A stretch of 64,000 nt of DNA from Akkermansia sp. (GCA_017398355.1 JAFQGD010000031.1:34912-98911), one strand, 5' to 3'. Positions 1 to 8,463 are shown, counted from the first letter of the stretch. Notes: a model not told the origin generated them from the sequence alone. Translations and numbers: made by a program.

Positions 1-1493
1 CCGTATCCAGTGGATATAAGCATCATGCTTTCCGGAGGCTGCGGAAGCTGCGCCGGTAAGTAAGCGGCGGGGAGAGCTCCGCACATAGCCACGACGGTTA
101 TGAGTCCTTGAGCACTTTGCAAGGCGAGAGTTGTCACCACCGAACCAATGAATGGGACGGCACCCAAAATCATTGCCGCCAATCCGGTAGCCATGACAAC
201 CGGCAAAATGGGAGAGATGAGGATGTTGGTAAGGAAACTATGTGTATTGAGTGTATGAAATTGAGCTATCGTTATAGGCAATGACACCAACCAAGCCCAG
301 AGGGAAATGATGACCACACCACGCACACCCAATTCAAAAGATGACAATCGGCGTTCTGCGTTGGTTCTAATCCGATAGGGGATATAATCATTGGGGCCGA
401 ACCACGGACTTTCGCGTAGTGAAAGTCGCATACCTACACAGATGGCCGCATACACGATAAATGATAACTGGAACCCGGCGTTATAAATTTGGTAGGGTTG
501 GGGAAGCAGAACGAGAAGCGCCACAAAGCTCCATGTATTGAGCAAACTGACACGCTTATGCAAAATAGCCCCTCCAAGCACGACGGCAGCCATCATATAC
601 GCGCGTACTGCCGGCACGGCAAAACCGGTCATAACGACGTATAAACCGCATACCAGCAAGATTACAATACGCGATAGGGCCACTCTCACACGGCAGAGCC
701 TCAGCATTCCCCACAATATGCCACCCAACAACCCAACGTGCAGGCCACTCACCGCAAAAGCATGCAAACAGCCACCTTTGCGAAAATCCAGCATCGTCTC
801 ATCCTCAGCTCTGGTTTTATCCCCCAATACAAGAGCGCACAGAACTTGCCGACGCGCATCATTCTCAGTACCTGGGGGCATCAAGCGCAAGGAAAGAGCT
901 TCACGCACCGCTAGTGCGGCTCCGCAAAATGCCGCCCACGAGAAAGGATGCCCCAGGTATTCCCCCTGCACAAGGTGTAAACTTGCAGCAATGCCTTGTT
1001 GTTGCATCCAGCGTGTAGAATCAAACATTCCCTGCACGAGAGGGTGCTGCACATGCCCCTTTTCTGCTTTCACCTTTACTACATCCCCTAATTGCCACGG
1101 TATCTGCTCTCCTCGTACAACAAGTTTTGCGCCGTCCCGGTGCGAACTAAGTACACAACCGGATGTCAATTTGCGCACCACTGTACCTTGCAATTCTACT
1201 ACGTCATGAACAGAGAGATACTCTTGCAAGGTTTCAACTGCGTGTTGTTGGCGTTCTTGTTGCAAACATGCCACTAATACACACAGGAGGGCAGCTATCC
1301 CTATGCGCCACAATTTTAGAACTGCCACAAGCAGCAAGGAGAATGCGGCTAAGCACCAAAACCAACCGCCTAGCACTCCACCTACTACTGCAACTAAGGG
1401 CAAAAACAGAGGAGCGCTAAGCAGTATACGCCGCAGCACTGTATACAATACACCTGCTCTTTCCGAGCTCGCGTCTTTTAGCCCAGGTTCCAT
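1..1493 (-). CDS. comEC: ComEC/Rec2-family DNA uptake channel protein (C-terminus beyond window)
   Basis: This frame is open from an ATG at 1493 to the left edge, giving about 497 residues of a larger protein. It would form the inner-membrane channel that takes up single-stranded DNA during natural transformation. Residues about 20-85 are hydrophobic helices. About 95-200 resemble the soluble OB-like DUF4131 region. From about 220 the Competence domain begins, with GDKTRAEDE near residue 221 and HAFAVSGLHVG near 244, the hallmark of ComEC; hydrophobic helices follow. The start lies 3 bases after the stop of the cysteine desulfurase gene, so the two are probably co-transcribed. The metallo-beta-lactamase-like C-terminal domain of many ComEC proteins, if present, lies outside the window. 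Identification is firm; competence of the organism is inference. Confidence 0.88.
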   Translation of the reverse strand, partial: MEPGLKDASSERAGVLYTVLRRILLSAPLFLPLVAVVGGVLGGWFWCLAAFSLLLVAVLKLWRIGIAALLCVLVACLQQERQQHAVETLQEYLSVHDVVELQGTVVRKLTSGCVLSSHRDGAKLVVRGEQIPWQLGDVVKVKAEKGHVQHPLVQGMFDSTRWMQQQGIAASLHLVQGEYLGHPFSWAAFCGAALAVREALSLRLMPPGTENDARRQVLCALVLGDKTRAEDETMLDFRKGGCLHAFAVSGLHVGLLGGILWGMLRLCRVRVALSRIVILLVCGLYVVMTGFAVPAVRAYMMAAVVLGGAILHKRVSLLNTWSFVALLVLLPQPYQIYNAGFQLSFIVYAAICVGMRLSLRESPWFGPNDYIPYRIRTNAERRLSSFELGVRGVVIISLWAWLVSLPITIAQFHTLNTHSFLTNILISPILPVVMATGLAAMILGAVPFIGSVVTTLALQSAQGLITVVAMCGALPAAYLPAQLPQPPESMMLISTGY

Positions 1494-1496
1494 TAC

Positions 1497-2615
1497 TTAC
1501 CGATAAACCATTACCGGCCCGGTGTTGACAGATTGCACAGAACGTAGCTTCCGCACGGCTTTAATAAATATCTCTGCCGCCTTTCCAACCTCTTCTGTTG
1601 TCGTATAGCGAGACATTGAAAAACGGATGGATTCCCGTATTTCTTTATCTGCCAGCCCCATTGCCTTCAGCACATGGCTGGGATGTGGCTCTGCACTCGT
1701 ACACGCAGACCCGGCCGAACAGAGTAGCCCCATGGGCTCCAACAATAGGAACAGAGACTCGGCGGCACAGCCCGGTACCCGCATGTTGAGAACATGCGGT
1801 AAACGCTTAGCACTCGCTCCATTTTGCACATAATCAATACCGGCAGCGCTTATTTGCTCTAGGAAAAGTTCTCTCATCTGCGCTATACGTTCATACGTTG
1901 CTGCCGCAGTCATAGCCAATTCGGCAGCCTTCCCAAAGCCGACAATTCCCGGTACGTTCTCTGTTCCAGCGCGGCGATAATCTTCCTGCGAGCCACCGGT
2001 CAGCAAGGGATGCCATTCTGTTCCACGGCGAGCATACAAAGCCCCTACCCCTTTGGGCCCATGCAGTTTATGAGCAGATAATGAGGCGAAATCGATGGGA
2101 TAATCCCGTAAACAAATCGGCACTTTCCCGGCCGCCTGCACAATATCTACATGCACCCGAGCCCCGGCCTCCACTGCTGCGGAGCACATGGATTTGATAG
2201 GCTGAATAACACCTGTTTCATGGTTCGCCCAAGCAAAGCTGGCCCCATCTCGACCCTTCAGCAATTCTTTCCACTCCGGCAAATCAACCACCCCATTGGA
2301 AAGCACAGCGCAGGCCTCACCGGATATGGTACGCAGTGTTGCAGGATGCTCCGTAGCAAGGGTCAATGCCGAGCGGAACTGAGCCAATGCCGTATTAGTA
2401 GCTTCTGTCCCTCCACTGGTAAAAAAGATTTCATCGGGGTGCGCCCCAACTAATGCCGCAACTTGTTCACGAGCTATCTCAACCGCACGCCGTACATCCT
2501 TTGCAGCGTGATATGAAGCAGAGGGATTAAAATACTGCCCCTGCAAGTATGGAAGCATCTCCTCCAATACCTCGGGTGCCACCGGTGTCGTAGCGTTATT
2601 ATCCCAGTATATCAT
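1497..2615 (-). CDS. Cysteine desulfurase, NifS/IscS type
   Basis: A pyridoxal-phosphate enzyme that takes sulfur from cysteine for Fe-S clusters or tRNA thiolation. The 372-residue protein starts MIYWDNNATTP, typical of the IscS/NifS group. The PLP lysine is K183 in SAHKLHGPKGVG, and the catalytic cysteine is C305 in SAGSACTSAEPHPSHVL. I chose the ATG at 2615 because it overlaps the stop of the upstream gene (ATGA) and begins exactly at the family N-terminus. An in-frame extension to 2651 adds 12 residues that look non-native. It lies between a small secreted protein gene and comEC, with no scaffold (iscU-like) gene adjacent, so its sulfur acceptor cannot be read from context. A second desulfurase, SufS-like, is encoded at 10664-11878. 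Confidence 0.92.
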   Translation of the reverse strand: MIYWDNNATTPVAPEVLEEMLPYLQGQYFNPSASYHAAKDVRRAVEIAREQVAALVGAHPDEIFFTSGGTEATNTALAQFRSALTLATEHPATLRTISGEACAVLSNGVVDLPEWKELLKGRDGASFAWANHETGVIQPIKSMCSAAVEAGARVHVDIVQAAGKVPICLRDYPIDFASLSAHKLHGPKGVGALYARRGTEWHPLLTGGSQEDYRRAGTENVPGIVGFGKAAELAMTAAATYERIAQMRELFLEQISAAGIDYVQNGASAKRLPHVLNMRVPGCAAESLFLLLEPMGLLCSAGSACTSAEPHPSHVLKAMGLADKEIRESIRFSMSRYTTTEEVGKAAEIFIKAVRKLRSVQSVNTGPVMVYR

Positions 2616-3061
2616 GGCATTTTCTCCACCAGCATCTGAGCCGTTATCCATTCCGGAGTAGCAAGTTCCAGTGCATCAATGCGCTTCAATTCTGCTTTTA
2701 TTTGCTTCTTTTGTTTTGCTACAAGCGCTTCCCGTTTTTTATCCTCGGCCTCCATCGCTTCACCGGTGGGGCGCGTCGCGGCTCCCACTTCGCCCAAGGC
2801 GGTTTGTTCCCCGCTTCCGCTTTCCAGCATATCACATAGCACCTTGCAGGCCTTCTCTGCGCTGCGCTCATCTTTTATCTTGCGTAGCTGCGCAATGACT
2901 TTTTTACGTAAATTAATTTCATCCTTTACCCAAGTCTCAGCCTCCTGTCGGGCATATTTCTGTTCTTGGCGCTGCTGGGCCGGACTCAACTTTTCTTCCT
3001 GCCCATTGCCGGGCACAGACACCAGCAGAACCATCAGTACAAGGCTAAGTATCTTATTCAT
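2612..3061 (-). CDS. Small secreted protein, unknown function
   Basis: 149 residues from the ATG at 3061, beginning MNKILSLVLMVLLVSVPGNG, a clear signal peptide. The mature part is highly charged and rich in Gln, Lys and Glu, probably helical, with no recognised family. Seven more in-frame codons upstream (to 3082) are unlikely to be used, because a promoter at 3073-3101 would start transcription just before 3061. The stop overlaps the start of the cysteine desulfurase gene by ATGA, implying translational coupling. It is the first gene of the unit that ends in comEC. No function can be inferred from the sequence. Confidence 0.7.
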   Translation of the reverse strand: MNKILSLVLMVLLVSVPGNGQEEKLSPAQQRQEQKYARQEAETWVKDEINLRKKVIAQLRKIKDERSAEKACKVLCDMLESGSGEQTALGEVGAATRPTGEAMEAEDKKREALVAKQKKQIKAELKRIDALELATPEWITAQMLVEKMP

Positions 3062-3072
3062 ATCTGCACAAA

Positions 3073-3101
3073 AAGTTAGCACGGGCGTGTTCTCAAGTCA
3101 A
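3073..3101 (-). promoter_or_regulatory. Sigma-70-like promoter of the secreted protein/desulfurase/comEC unit
   Basis: On the minus strand a -35 TTGACT (3101-3096), a 17-base spacer and a -10 TAACTT (3078-3073) end 11 bases before the ATG at 3061. The predicted mRNA leader is only a few bases long. Confidence 0.6.
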
Positions 3102-3226
3102 GCAGGATGTGAAAAGGTTCACTCCAAACAAAATGTGTCTCCAAAATTTTGCAAGCAATAGAAACATAAACAACGTTTTTACCCCCCCTCATCACAATAA
3201 ATTGAAATATCATTGTAGATTTGTTT

Positions 3227-3358
3227 GCGTGCCGGAGGCGAGCCACATTTTGAGCCAGCCACAGGTCGGGCGAAACTTCCGCGTCAGTCCCGGGGCTGGC
3301 ATGGTAGTAAGACCGGAACCCCGCCCACCGGCGGGGTGATAGGCTCAAGAAGGCGTGC
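3227..3358 (+). ncRNA. Candidate structured RNA, family not recognised
   Basis: A GC-rich island in AT-rich surroundings. On the plus strand GCGTGCC (3227-3233) pairs with GGCGTGC (3352-3358) using two G-U wobbles; on the minus strand those two positions would be A-C mismatches, which favours a plus-strand RNA. Inside it TTGAGCC (3250-3256) pairs with GGCTCAA (3342-3348), AGCC (3257-3260) with GGCT (3294-3297), and ACCCCGCC (3318-3325) with GGCGGGGT (3330-3337) around a CACC loop. GCCAGCC (3254-3260) could instead pair with GGCTGGC (3294-3300), so two folds compete. It lies outside the leader of the neighbouring minus-strand unit. A weak TAGATT at 3216-3221 could be a -10. It lacks the signature sequences of 5S, SRP RNA, tmRNA, RNase P RNA and the riboswitches I know. 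Confidence 0.4.
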
Positions 3359-3397
3359 GTTTATTTATCGGACTCTTTGCTTAAACATAAGGATAAC

Positions 3398-3424
3398 AGC
3401 ATAGCCGTTCTAAATAGCTATGCT
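3398..3424. repeat. Palindrome related to the inverted repeats right of the glycosyltransferase
   Basis: AGCATAGC (3398-3405) and GCTATGCT (3417-3424) form 8-bp arms around an 11-base centre. The reverse complement of 3408-3424 matches 4446-4461 (AGCATAGC then ATTTAGAA) with a single extra base. Related sequences therefore bracket the glycosyltransferase gene in inverted orientation, about 1 kb apart. Confidence 0.55.
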
Positions 3425-3533
3425 GCACCCTGCGTAGATCCTCCTACCTCTTTCCTGAAAAACGCAACGCGAGAAGACACCTTTAATCGTCACTCATTCA
3501 TAATTCTAAATAACTTTTCAACAAAATTGTACA

Positions 3534-4385
3534 TTACGAATCCAAACTTAATAAATTTTTAATAAATAGTGACAAACGTATATTTTGAGAGAGAAATTCT
3601 TCCTCTTTCATTTTACGGTATTTAGAGGGTGTCCAGCCATTATGTAACATAATAATCCCACTTTCATTCATAAAATCATTCGTTGATGAGCACTCGGAAA
3701 ACCAAAACTTTACATAGTTATCTATAACGGATTGATCTGCGAATGTGTACGATGTCCGCAATTCAGGAAAAACGCCATATTTAGGATCCTCTCTGGACCA
3801 TACAGTTACCTCGTTCTCATCAGATTTGTACACTAACTTGTCCATAATGGCATTAAAAGCAGAGCCCCAATATATTTTCTTGACTATTTTAAGAATATTC
3901 AAAATTCGGTAAATGATGTAATAAAATCTATTTCCATATCGCATTCTTATAAGTGGCATAGTTTCGTTTAATTCATTTACCCACTCCTCAATAATGGACA
4001 AGTGCGGTTTTTTTGCATATAAACACGCTGCATGGGTAATGCGACGATCAGGCGTTCCGAATAAAGAAAAATCAGTTGGTGTAGAATCAAGAAAATCGGC
4101 AGCTTTCCGTGATGTGATAATTGTGTCACAATCCAACCATAATCCACCATGTTTAGACAAGAGCAAGGCCCTGTAAATATCTGCCTGCATTGCTAAAGAA
4201 CACCTAGAAGGGCATTGAAACTGTTTTATTTCTGAAGGAGAAAGCCACTGTATAATCGATTTATAATCGAGAAGGTGTATCTCGTACTCCGGCAGGAATT
4301 TTTTCCATGTTTTCATGCAAAGTTCAAGGTAAGCCGGAAGGTTTTCCCGAGGTTCCCAAAATGCAAAAATATGTTTCTGGTTCAT
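3534..4385 (-). CDS. Glycosyltransferase, sugar-binding-region (DXD) / capsular polysaccharide type
   Basis: 283 residues from the ATG at 4385; a GTG two codons upstream is possible. It begins with HIFAFWEPRENLPAYLELC and carries ADIYRALLLSKHGGLWLDCD, the nucleotide-sugar and metal-binding signature of the Gly_transf_sug/Caps_synth families, with the DXD motif at D85-C-D87. It likely transfers a sugar to a surface polysaccharide or glycolipid on the cytoplasmic side; no signal peptide or membrane helix is evident. It is a lone gene in a stretch much richer in A+T than the rest of the window and bracketed by related inverted repeats, which suggests horizontal acquisition. No other polysaccharide genes are adjacent. 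Donor and acceptor sugars cannot be told. Confidence 0.82.
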   Translation of the reverse strand: MNQKHIFAFWEPRENLPAYLELCMKTWKKFLPEYEIHLLDYKSIIQWLSPSEIKQFQCPSRCSLAMQADIYRALLLSKHGGLWLDCDTIITSRKAADFLDSTPTDFSLFGTPDRRITHAACLYAKKPHLSIIEEWVNELNETMPLIRMRYGNRFYYIIYRILNILKIVKKIYWGSAFNAIMDKLVYKSDENEVTVWSREDPKYGVFPELRTSYTFADQSVIDNYVKFWFSECSSTNDFMNESGIIMLHNGWTPSKYRKMKEEEFLSQNIRLSLFIKNLLSLDS

Positions 4386-4451
4386 AATCACGATTTATGT
4401 TGCATTCTTTTACTCGCTACTTATTATGATAAAGCAGCTTAAGCGAGCATA

Positions 4452-4608
4452 GCATTTAGAATGCGATTGCGCCGTAACATATTATTCTCCAGCGAGTCAG
4501 GTTGAATTCAAACTTTCATTTTTTTCTAAATTGATAATTTTTAATTTTCGCATAGCGTTTATTTTCAACGCTTCTAGTAATTTGACTTGACAATCGCATT
4601 CTAAATGC
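4452..4608. repeat. Perfect 18-bp inverted repeat pair separated by 121 bases
   Basis: GCATTTAGAATGCGATTG (4452-4469) is exactly the reverse complement of 4591-4608. Each arm is itself partly palindromic: around the right arm TCGCATT (4594-4600) and AATGCGA (4604-4610) flank CTA. The pair could extrude a long hairpin, or mark the edge of a small mobile segment carrying the neighbouring glycosyltransferase. No transposase is present. Confidence 0.8.
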
Positions 4609-4712
4609 GATGAACACTATAAACAGGCAAGAAACAGACACCATCTGCGTGTAGGTGATTTCATTCTCTTTTTTTTCTGACCACATTTAGTGTTTATTCC
4701 AAGCATGTGAGC

Positions 4713-4741
4713 AAAAAAAAGCCCCCTCGTGCGGAGGGGGC
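4713..4741 (-). terminator. Rho-independent terminator
   Basis: GCCCCCTC (4721-4728) and GAGGGGGC (4734-4741) form an 8-bp stem. On the minus strand it is followed by eight U (A run 4713-4720). It lies 29 bases after the stop of the thioredoxin-fold gene and ends that cassette. Confidence 0.9.
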
Positions 4742-4769
4742 GGAAGTAACAATCATGAGGCGGTAGGCA

Positions 4770-5873
4770 TCAAAACTCAATAGAATCTTCTTGCTTGCGA
4801 TCTCTGATTTTCTTATCCTTCTTCTTCTTCGCGTCTTGCTTGCGCTTTTCGCGGTCAGCTTTCCGTTGCTCGGGAGAGCGTTTTGTTTTTATGCTACCCC
4901 ACAGATCATGCAAAGCGGCTGCGCCACGCCCAAACACTGTGTTCGGGTCAATTTCGCCCATCTTTTTAATGTGACCCTTGAGCTGATTGGGTTGTATGGC
5001 CTCGCGGCGTGATTGCCCAATGAAAGTGAGGTAGGCTGCTTGGCGGTCGTATGTGCGGTATGCCGGGTCTTTGATAATTTTGAAGCATTCTTCCTTGATC
5101 ATATCATAATCCGGCACAAAATCGGGTTTAAGGAAGCCATCAGACGTATCAAAGAGCTTGTAGCGGAATTGCAGCTCGACATGCTTGTAACGGCGCACAA
5201 GACCGGTCTTATCAGACGGGTCGGAAAGCTCGAGTTCATGCAACAAGTTCGGGTCCGTATAGGGAGGCATACTGGCTATGCTACCGCCGGGGATATACAA
5301 TTGCAAATCCATGGCTTCTGCGATGAGTTTGGCTCTCTCCACCCCTTGTACACTACTGGCGGAGGCTGATTCGCCATCCAGCCCCACCTTTTTCATAATT
5401 TCCTGGTACTTGCGGAATTTGGCCAAGTAGTTGCGCATGTTTTCACGGCCTTTTTCACCTTCCTCATCGCCCAAGTAATCAGCACCGGGTAAATGAGCAT
5501 ATGCTTTGCCGTTTTTATCCAACATGACGACTAAGGGACAAACCCCAAATGGGGGGTCAGGGAAGCCACCGCGTATATCTGCAGCTTCGCCGGCCTTGGG
5601 ATGGCCGGAATCTTCATAAAACGGTATGGCCACCATCACTGCATTGCCTGCGGCGGCTTCCGTCTCCGGATTTTTCCAGAAGCTATTGAGCATGCGGAGG
5701 CTGCGCCTGTTCCAATCCGGGCCATAGCAATAGACAACGATACCATCGTCCCCTGCTTTCTCCAGCGCCTCACTGTAGCTGGCAACACGTTGAGCAGACC
5801 ATGCGGACGCAAGAGACAGCGAGGCAAGCAGAAGACCCGCCGTAAAAGTTTTAGTGAACTTTCTTATTATCAT
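4770..5873 (-). CDS. Secreted thioredoxin-fold-like protein without CxxC (cassette A, second gene)
   Basis: 367 residues from the ATG at 5873, beginning MIIRKFTKTFTAGLLLASLS, a signal peptide. Residues about 28-160 look like a thioredoxin fold (GIVVYCYGPDWNRRS, then PLVVMLDKNGKAYAHLPG), but the usual redox CxxC is replaced by NRRS, so disulfide exchange is not expected. The C-terminal third is very rich in Lys, Arg and Asp. The gene overlaps the end of the 870-residue gene by 23 bases, so the two are coupled, and a strong terminator follows. A paralogue, with CYGANIDRANERAYDEF at the same place, lies at 32569-33480 behind a paralogue of the same large partner. Function is unknown; a structural or binding role in the envelope is inference. 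Confidence 0.75.
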   Translation of the reverse strand: MIIRKFTKTFTAGLLLASLSLASAWSAQRVASYSEALEKAGDDGIVVYCYGPDWNRRSLRMLNSFWKNPETEAAAGNAVMVAIPFYEDSGHPKAGEAADIRGGFPDPPFGVCPLVVMLDKNGKAYAHLPGADYLGDEEGEKGRENMRNYLAKFRKYQEIMKKVGLDGESASASSVQGVERAKLIAEAMDLQLYIPGGSIASMPPYTDPNLLHELELSDPSDKTGLVRRYKHVELQFRYKLFDTSDGFLKPDFVPDYDMIKEECFKIIKDPAYRTYDRQAAYLTFIGQSRREAIQPNQLKGHIKKMGEIDPNTVFGRGAAALHDLWGSIKTKRSPEQRKADREKRKQDAKKKKDKKIRDRKQEDSIEF

Positions 5874-8463
5874 ATACGAGAAGAGCGCGGAAGTTAATAC
5901 CAATCAGCTGACCTTCACCGGAATCGATGCGGATGAACTTCACGGTAGGATTGTTTTTCTTGATGTGAACACGGACACAAGGATCCTTCACGTTGTTGGG
6001 CAGCTTGGCCAAGTGAGTCCATTCTTTACCATCTTTGGAAACCTCGAGATTCCATTCATAGTACCCGGCAGCACTACCCCCGGAGGGAATGATAACGATG
6101 CCACCAATCTGAGCTGCTTTTTTAAGCTCCAAGGTAACTTTCTGGTGTTTACCACCATCAGACTGGATAAGGCCACCAGCCGTCGTTAATGCGGCTCCAT
6201 GGTAGATGGCAGAGCGGAAATTCGGATGATACTTGCTAAGCGTAATCAAGCCACCTTCGGAAATGAGGTTGCCGCCTACCGGTTCAAACTTGGGAAGGGG
6301 CTTCATCTCTGCTTCCTTTTTCTTGATGTAAGGCTCGCTATACTGAGTGGCCAGTTCTATATTGCCGACCGCTTCAGCACCGCGGATAATGCCCGCCACC
6401 ATAGCATCTTTCTCGGTGCATGTTTCCATGGCTTTTTCCACCATTTCCAACACATCTTTACCGAAGGTCTTGTGCTCTGCATAAGCTGTGCGAATAGCCC
6501 AAGCTATAGCCAAGGAGAAAGAGGGATGCTTGGAGACACTATCGAAAAGCTTGGCGAAGAACTCTTTCTTGAGAGAGCGACTCTTCCCCAAGGAAGCATA
6601 CTGCATATCCAGCAGTTTATCGATATCCCATTCAGCTTTTTCGTTCACGTTGAAGTTGTTGAACAACGTTTCAAAGGCAACTATCTTCTGTTTGGGGCTG
6701 CGAAGAGTGGCCAGCATGCTCGGGTAGATATTTTCCGTAAGGAATGAGGCACACATGGCAGGGTGCTGCGGAGCTACGGAAGAGCAAATGAACTCATTCA
6801 CGCCAAGCCATTTTCTCGGTTGGCGTTTGAGTGACTTGGCCGCTGTTTCCATATACATGCCCCAAATGGGTTGATTGAGGGGCTGCATGGTAGCAGAAAG
6901 TTCATACAACTTGAGGGCATTCACCGGATTCTTGTGGGCTGCAAGCACGGATGCCATCGTTGCCACCATCTGAGCATCACGCGTGCGCGCTCCATTCTGG
7001 AACATGCTCGTCATCATCTCGAAGGCACTCCATGAGTACTCACCCCAGCAGCTCCAGTGAGGATGGCGATCTTCTGACACCGTATTGGAGGGATGCCACT
7101 TGCCATCCACATATACAGCATACGCGCAGTGACCCGGTTCCCCCATGGTAACAGCCGGCACACCATTGGCACACGCAGATGAAGTACCGAAGTGCGACAA
7201 ACCACCACATACGGCACCGACATCGCGTGTCATCTTCGCAAAGTTGTCCGGATATAGGGACTGAAACGGCTCGTAGTAGAAGTTCGAGAAAATAACATCA
7301 CCCGTCACGTTGAGCGGGAGATAGGGTACTTGGAATGCCATGCCGGTGTAACGCATGGCAGGTGCCGAGCAGTTATCCCGCAACCAACGCATTGTCGTAG
7401 CCGTACCAAAGTGGTTGTTTCCTTTCCAGCCGCACACAATATGCATCAACCAATCCGGCAATGTTGCAAATCCGCTATGCAGCAGTTCCTTATCTGCACT
7501 TTCCGCAAAGAATTCATAGCGTTCGCGAGCACTCTTGAAGATATCATTCTTCTCCTTTTTGCCACGGCGACGCGGCTCACCCATATTGCCGAGGATTTTG
7601 AGTTCTTCTATTTCTTCCGGTGTTAACTCGCGGCCATCGCCATACCACCCGTTGCGGGTGAACTGGACTGCTACGGCGGCTGCAATGCGACGCTTGAGAC
7701 CGGGTTTGGTATTACCGGCGTTTTCTGTACCACCTTCGTAGAGCACGTCCTTATCCATATTGGGGTCATTCTGGCGGAAGTGGCGCACCATGGCCAATGC
7801 TATTTCCGGTTTTTCCAGCTGCCCATCGTACACGAAAGAAGAGACCCAAGGCAAATCATTGAGTAGCAAAGCCAAATCTTCTGCGGTCTCTCGGTCTTTC
7901 ATCAACTTGGAAAGAGAATCCATATCCGCAAGGTGGAGCAGCTCCCACTGTGCCAGCATGAGGCGGTTTTCCGGCTTTTTCAGGAACTCCATCACGCCCT
8001 TTTGGTCAATCTTCTTGAGAGCCTGGCGCAGCTGGCCTGCCAGTCGGCGTTCCAGCATGGCAGGTTGGCGCCAGTTGGAACCGGTGAGCTTGCCGATAAA
8101 CTTCTCTTCAGAAACGGGACTCATGCCGTCATCCTCGCCCACAAAGCGCATCATCTTGCGCGGGGTGGTGCCCTCAGGGTCATCATCCTCCCCTTCTTCC
8201 TCTCCATCCACAAAACCATCTTCCGGTGTGGGTTCCGGTTCGGGTTTGGGCTCCTCCGGTTTTGGTTCTTCCGGCTTAGGCTCTTCTATGCTTGTATCAG
8301 GACGGTTTTGATCTGCCAAATCATCCCACTCATCACGCGTGGGGGCCGTCTGCTTTTCCGTCTTTACCAACGCCTGAAGGATAGGAGCCACGCCCGGTTC
8401 TGCATAGTAGCCAACCACGACACCAAGCACTAAGGCAATCAATAATATGTGACTCAGTTTCAT
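5851..8463 (-). CDS. Large envelope protein, transglutaminase-like core with C-terminal discoidin-like domain (cassette A, first gene)
   Basis: 870 residues. Residues 1-20 form a signal anchor, followed by an acidic proline-rich linker with EEPKPEEPKPEEPKPE and then a long helical region. Near residues 415-445 is a Cys/His pair in GAVCGGLSHFG ... MGEPGHCAYAVYVDGKW, the layout of transglutaminase-like cysteine enzymes. The last ~130 residues (LEVSKDGKEWTHLAKL region) resemble an F5/8 type C (discoidin) carbohydrate-binding fold. It overlaps the thioredoxin-fold gene and is preceded by a TTGACA promoter giving a very short leader. The 899-residue protein at 33502-36201 has the same plan and conserves MGEPGHCA. 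A role in processing or binding cell-surface polymers is inference; no known family name fits the whole protein. Confidence 0.75.
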   Translation of the reverse strand: MKLSHILLIALVLGVVVGYYAEPGVAPILQALVKTEKQTAPTRDEWDDLADQNRPDTSIEEPKPEEPKPEEPKPEPEPTPEDGFVDGEEEGEDDDPEGTTPRKMMRFVGEDDGMSPVSEEKFIGKLTGSNWRQPAMLERRLAGQLRQALKKIDQKGVMEFLKKPENRLMLAQWELLHLADMDSLSKLMKDRETAEDLALLLNDLPWVSSFVYDGQLEKPEIALAMVRHFRQNDPNMDKDVLYEGGTENAGNTKPGLKRRIAAAVAVQFTRNGWYGDGRELTPEEIEELKILGNMGEPRRRGKKEKNDIFKSARERYEFFAESADKELLHSGFATLPDWLMHIVCGWKGNNHFGTATTMRWLRDNCSAPAMRYTGMAFQVPYLPLNVTGDVIFSNFYYEPFQSLYPDNFAKMTRDVGAVCGGLSHFGTSSACANGVPAVTMGEPGHCAYAVYVDGKWHPSNTVSEDRHPHWSCWGEYSWSAFEMMTSMFQNGARTRDAQMVATMASVLAAHKNPVNALKLYELSATMQPLNQPIWGMYMETAAKSLKRQPRKWLGVNEFICSSVAPQHPAMCASFLTENIYPSMLATLRSPKQKIVAFETLFNNFNVNEKAEWDIDKLLDMQYASLGKSRSLKKEFFAKLFDSVSKHPSFSLAIAWAIRTAYAEHKTFGKDVLEMVEKAMETCTEKDAMVAGIIRGAEAVGNIELATQYSEPYIKKKEAEMKPLPKFEPVGGNLISEGGLITLSKYHPNFRSAIYHGAALTTAGGLIQSDGGKHQKVTLELKKAAQIGGIVIIPSGGSAAGYYEWNLEVSKDGKEWTHLAKLPNNVKDPCVRVHIKKNNPTVKFIRIDSGEGQLIGINFRALLVYDNKKVH

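Larger units (their letters stand above)
3062..3533. other. Intergenic region between divergent-context genes, AT-rich right half
   Basis: About 470 bases without a convincing gene. It holds the promoter at 3073-3101, a GC-rich block at 3227-3358 with nested complementarity (see the ncRNA candidate), and a palindrome at 3398-3424. Open frames here (3076-3348 minus, 3109-3339 plus) have no family resemblance and sit on the structured block. Confidence 0.6.
4386..4769. other. AT-rich intergenic region with inverted repeats and a terminator
   Basis: No gene seen. It contains the 18-bp inverted repeat pair at 4452-4469/4591-4608, a smaller hairpin AGCGTT (4554-4559)/AACGCT (4567-4572), and the terminator of the downstream-facing minus-strand gene at 4713-4741. 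Confidence 0.7.

Noticed and set aside
538..1209. Open plus-strand frame of 223 codons
   Set aside because: It runs antisense to comEC, whose protein motifs are clear, and its own product has no sensible domain pattern.
3076..3348. 90-codon minus-strand frame upstream of the small secreted protein
   Set aside because: It lies across the structured GC-rich block and the promoter, with no family resemblance.
3227..3358. 5S rRNA, suggested by the ATGGTAGTA segment and paired ends
   Set aside because: The loop C sequence expected before it (GAAC...GAAGTTAAG) is missing and the 3' arm lacks GAGAGTAGG, so it is not 5S.
3398..4610. Integron gene cassette with attC sites
   Set aside because: The palindromes lack the conserved R box ends (GTTRRRY/RYYYAAC) and are inverted relative to each other; no integrase is present.
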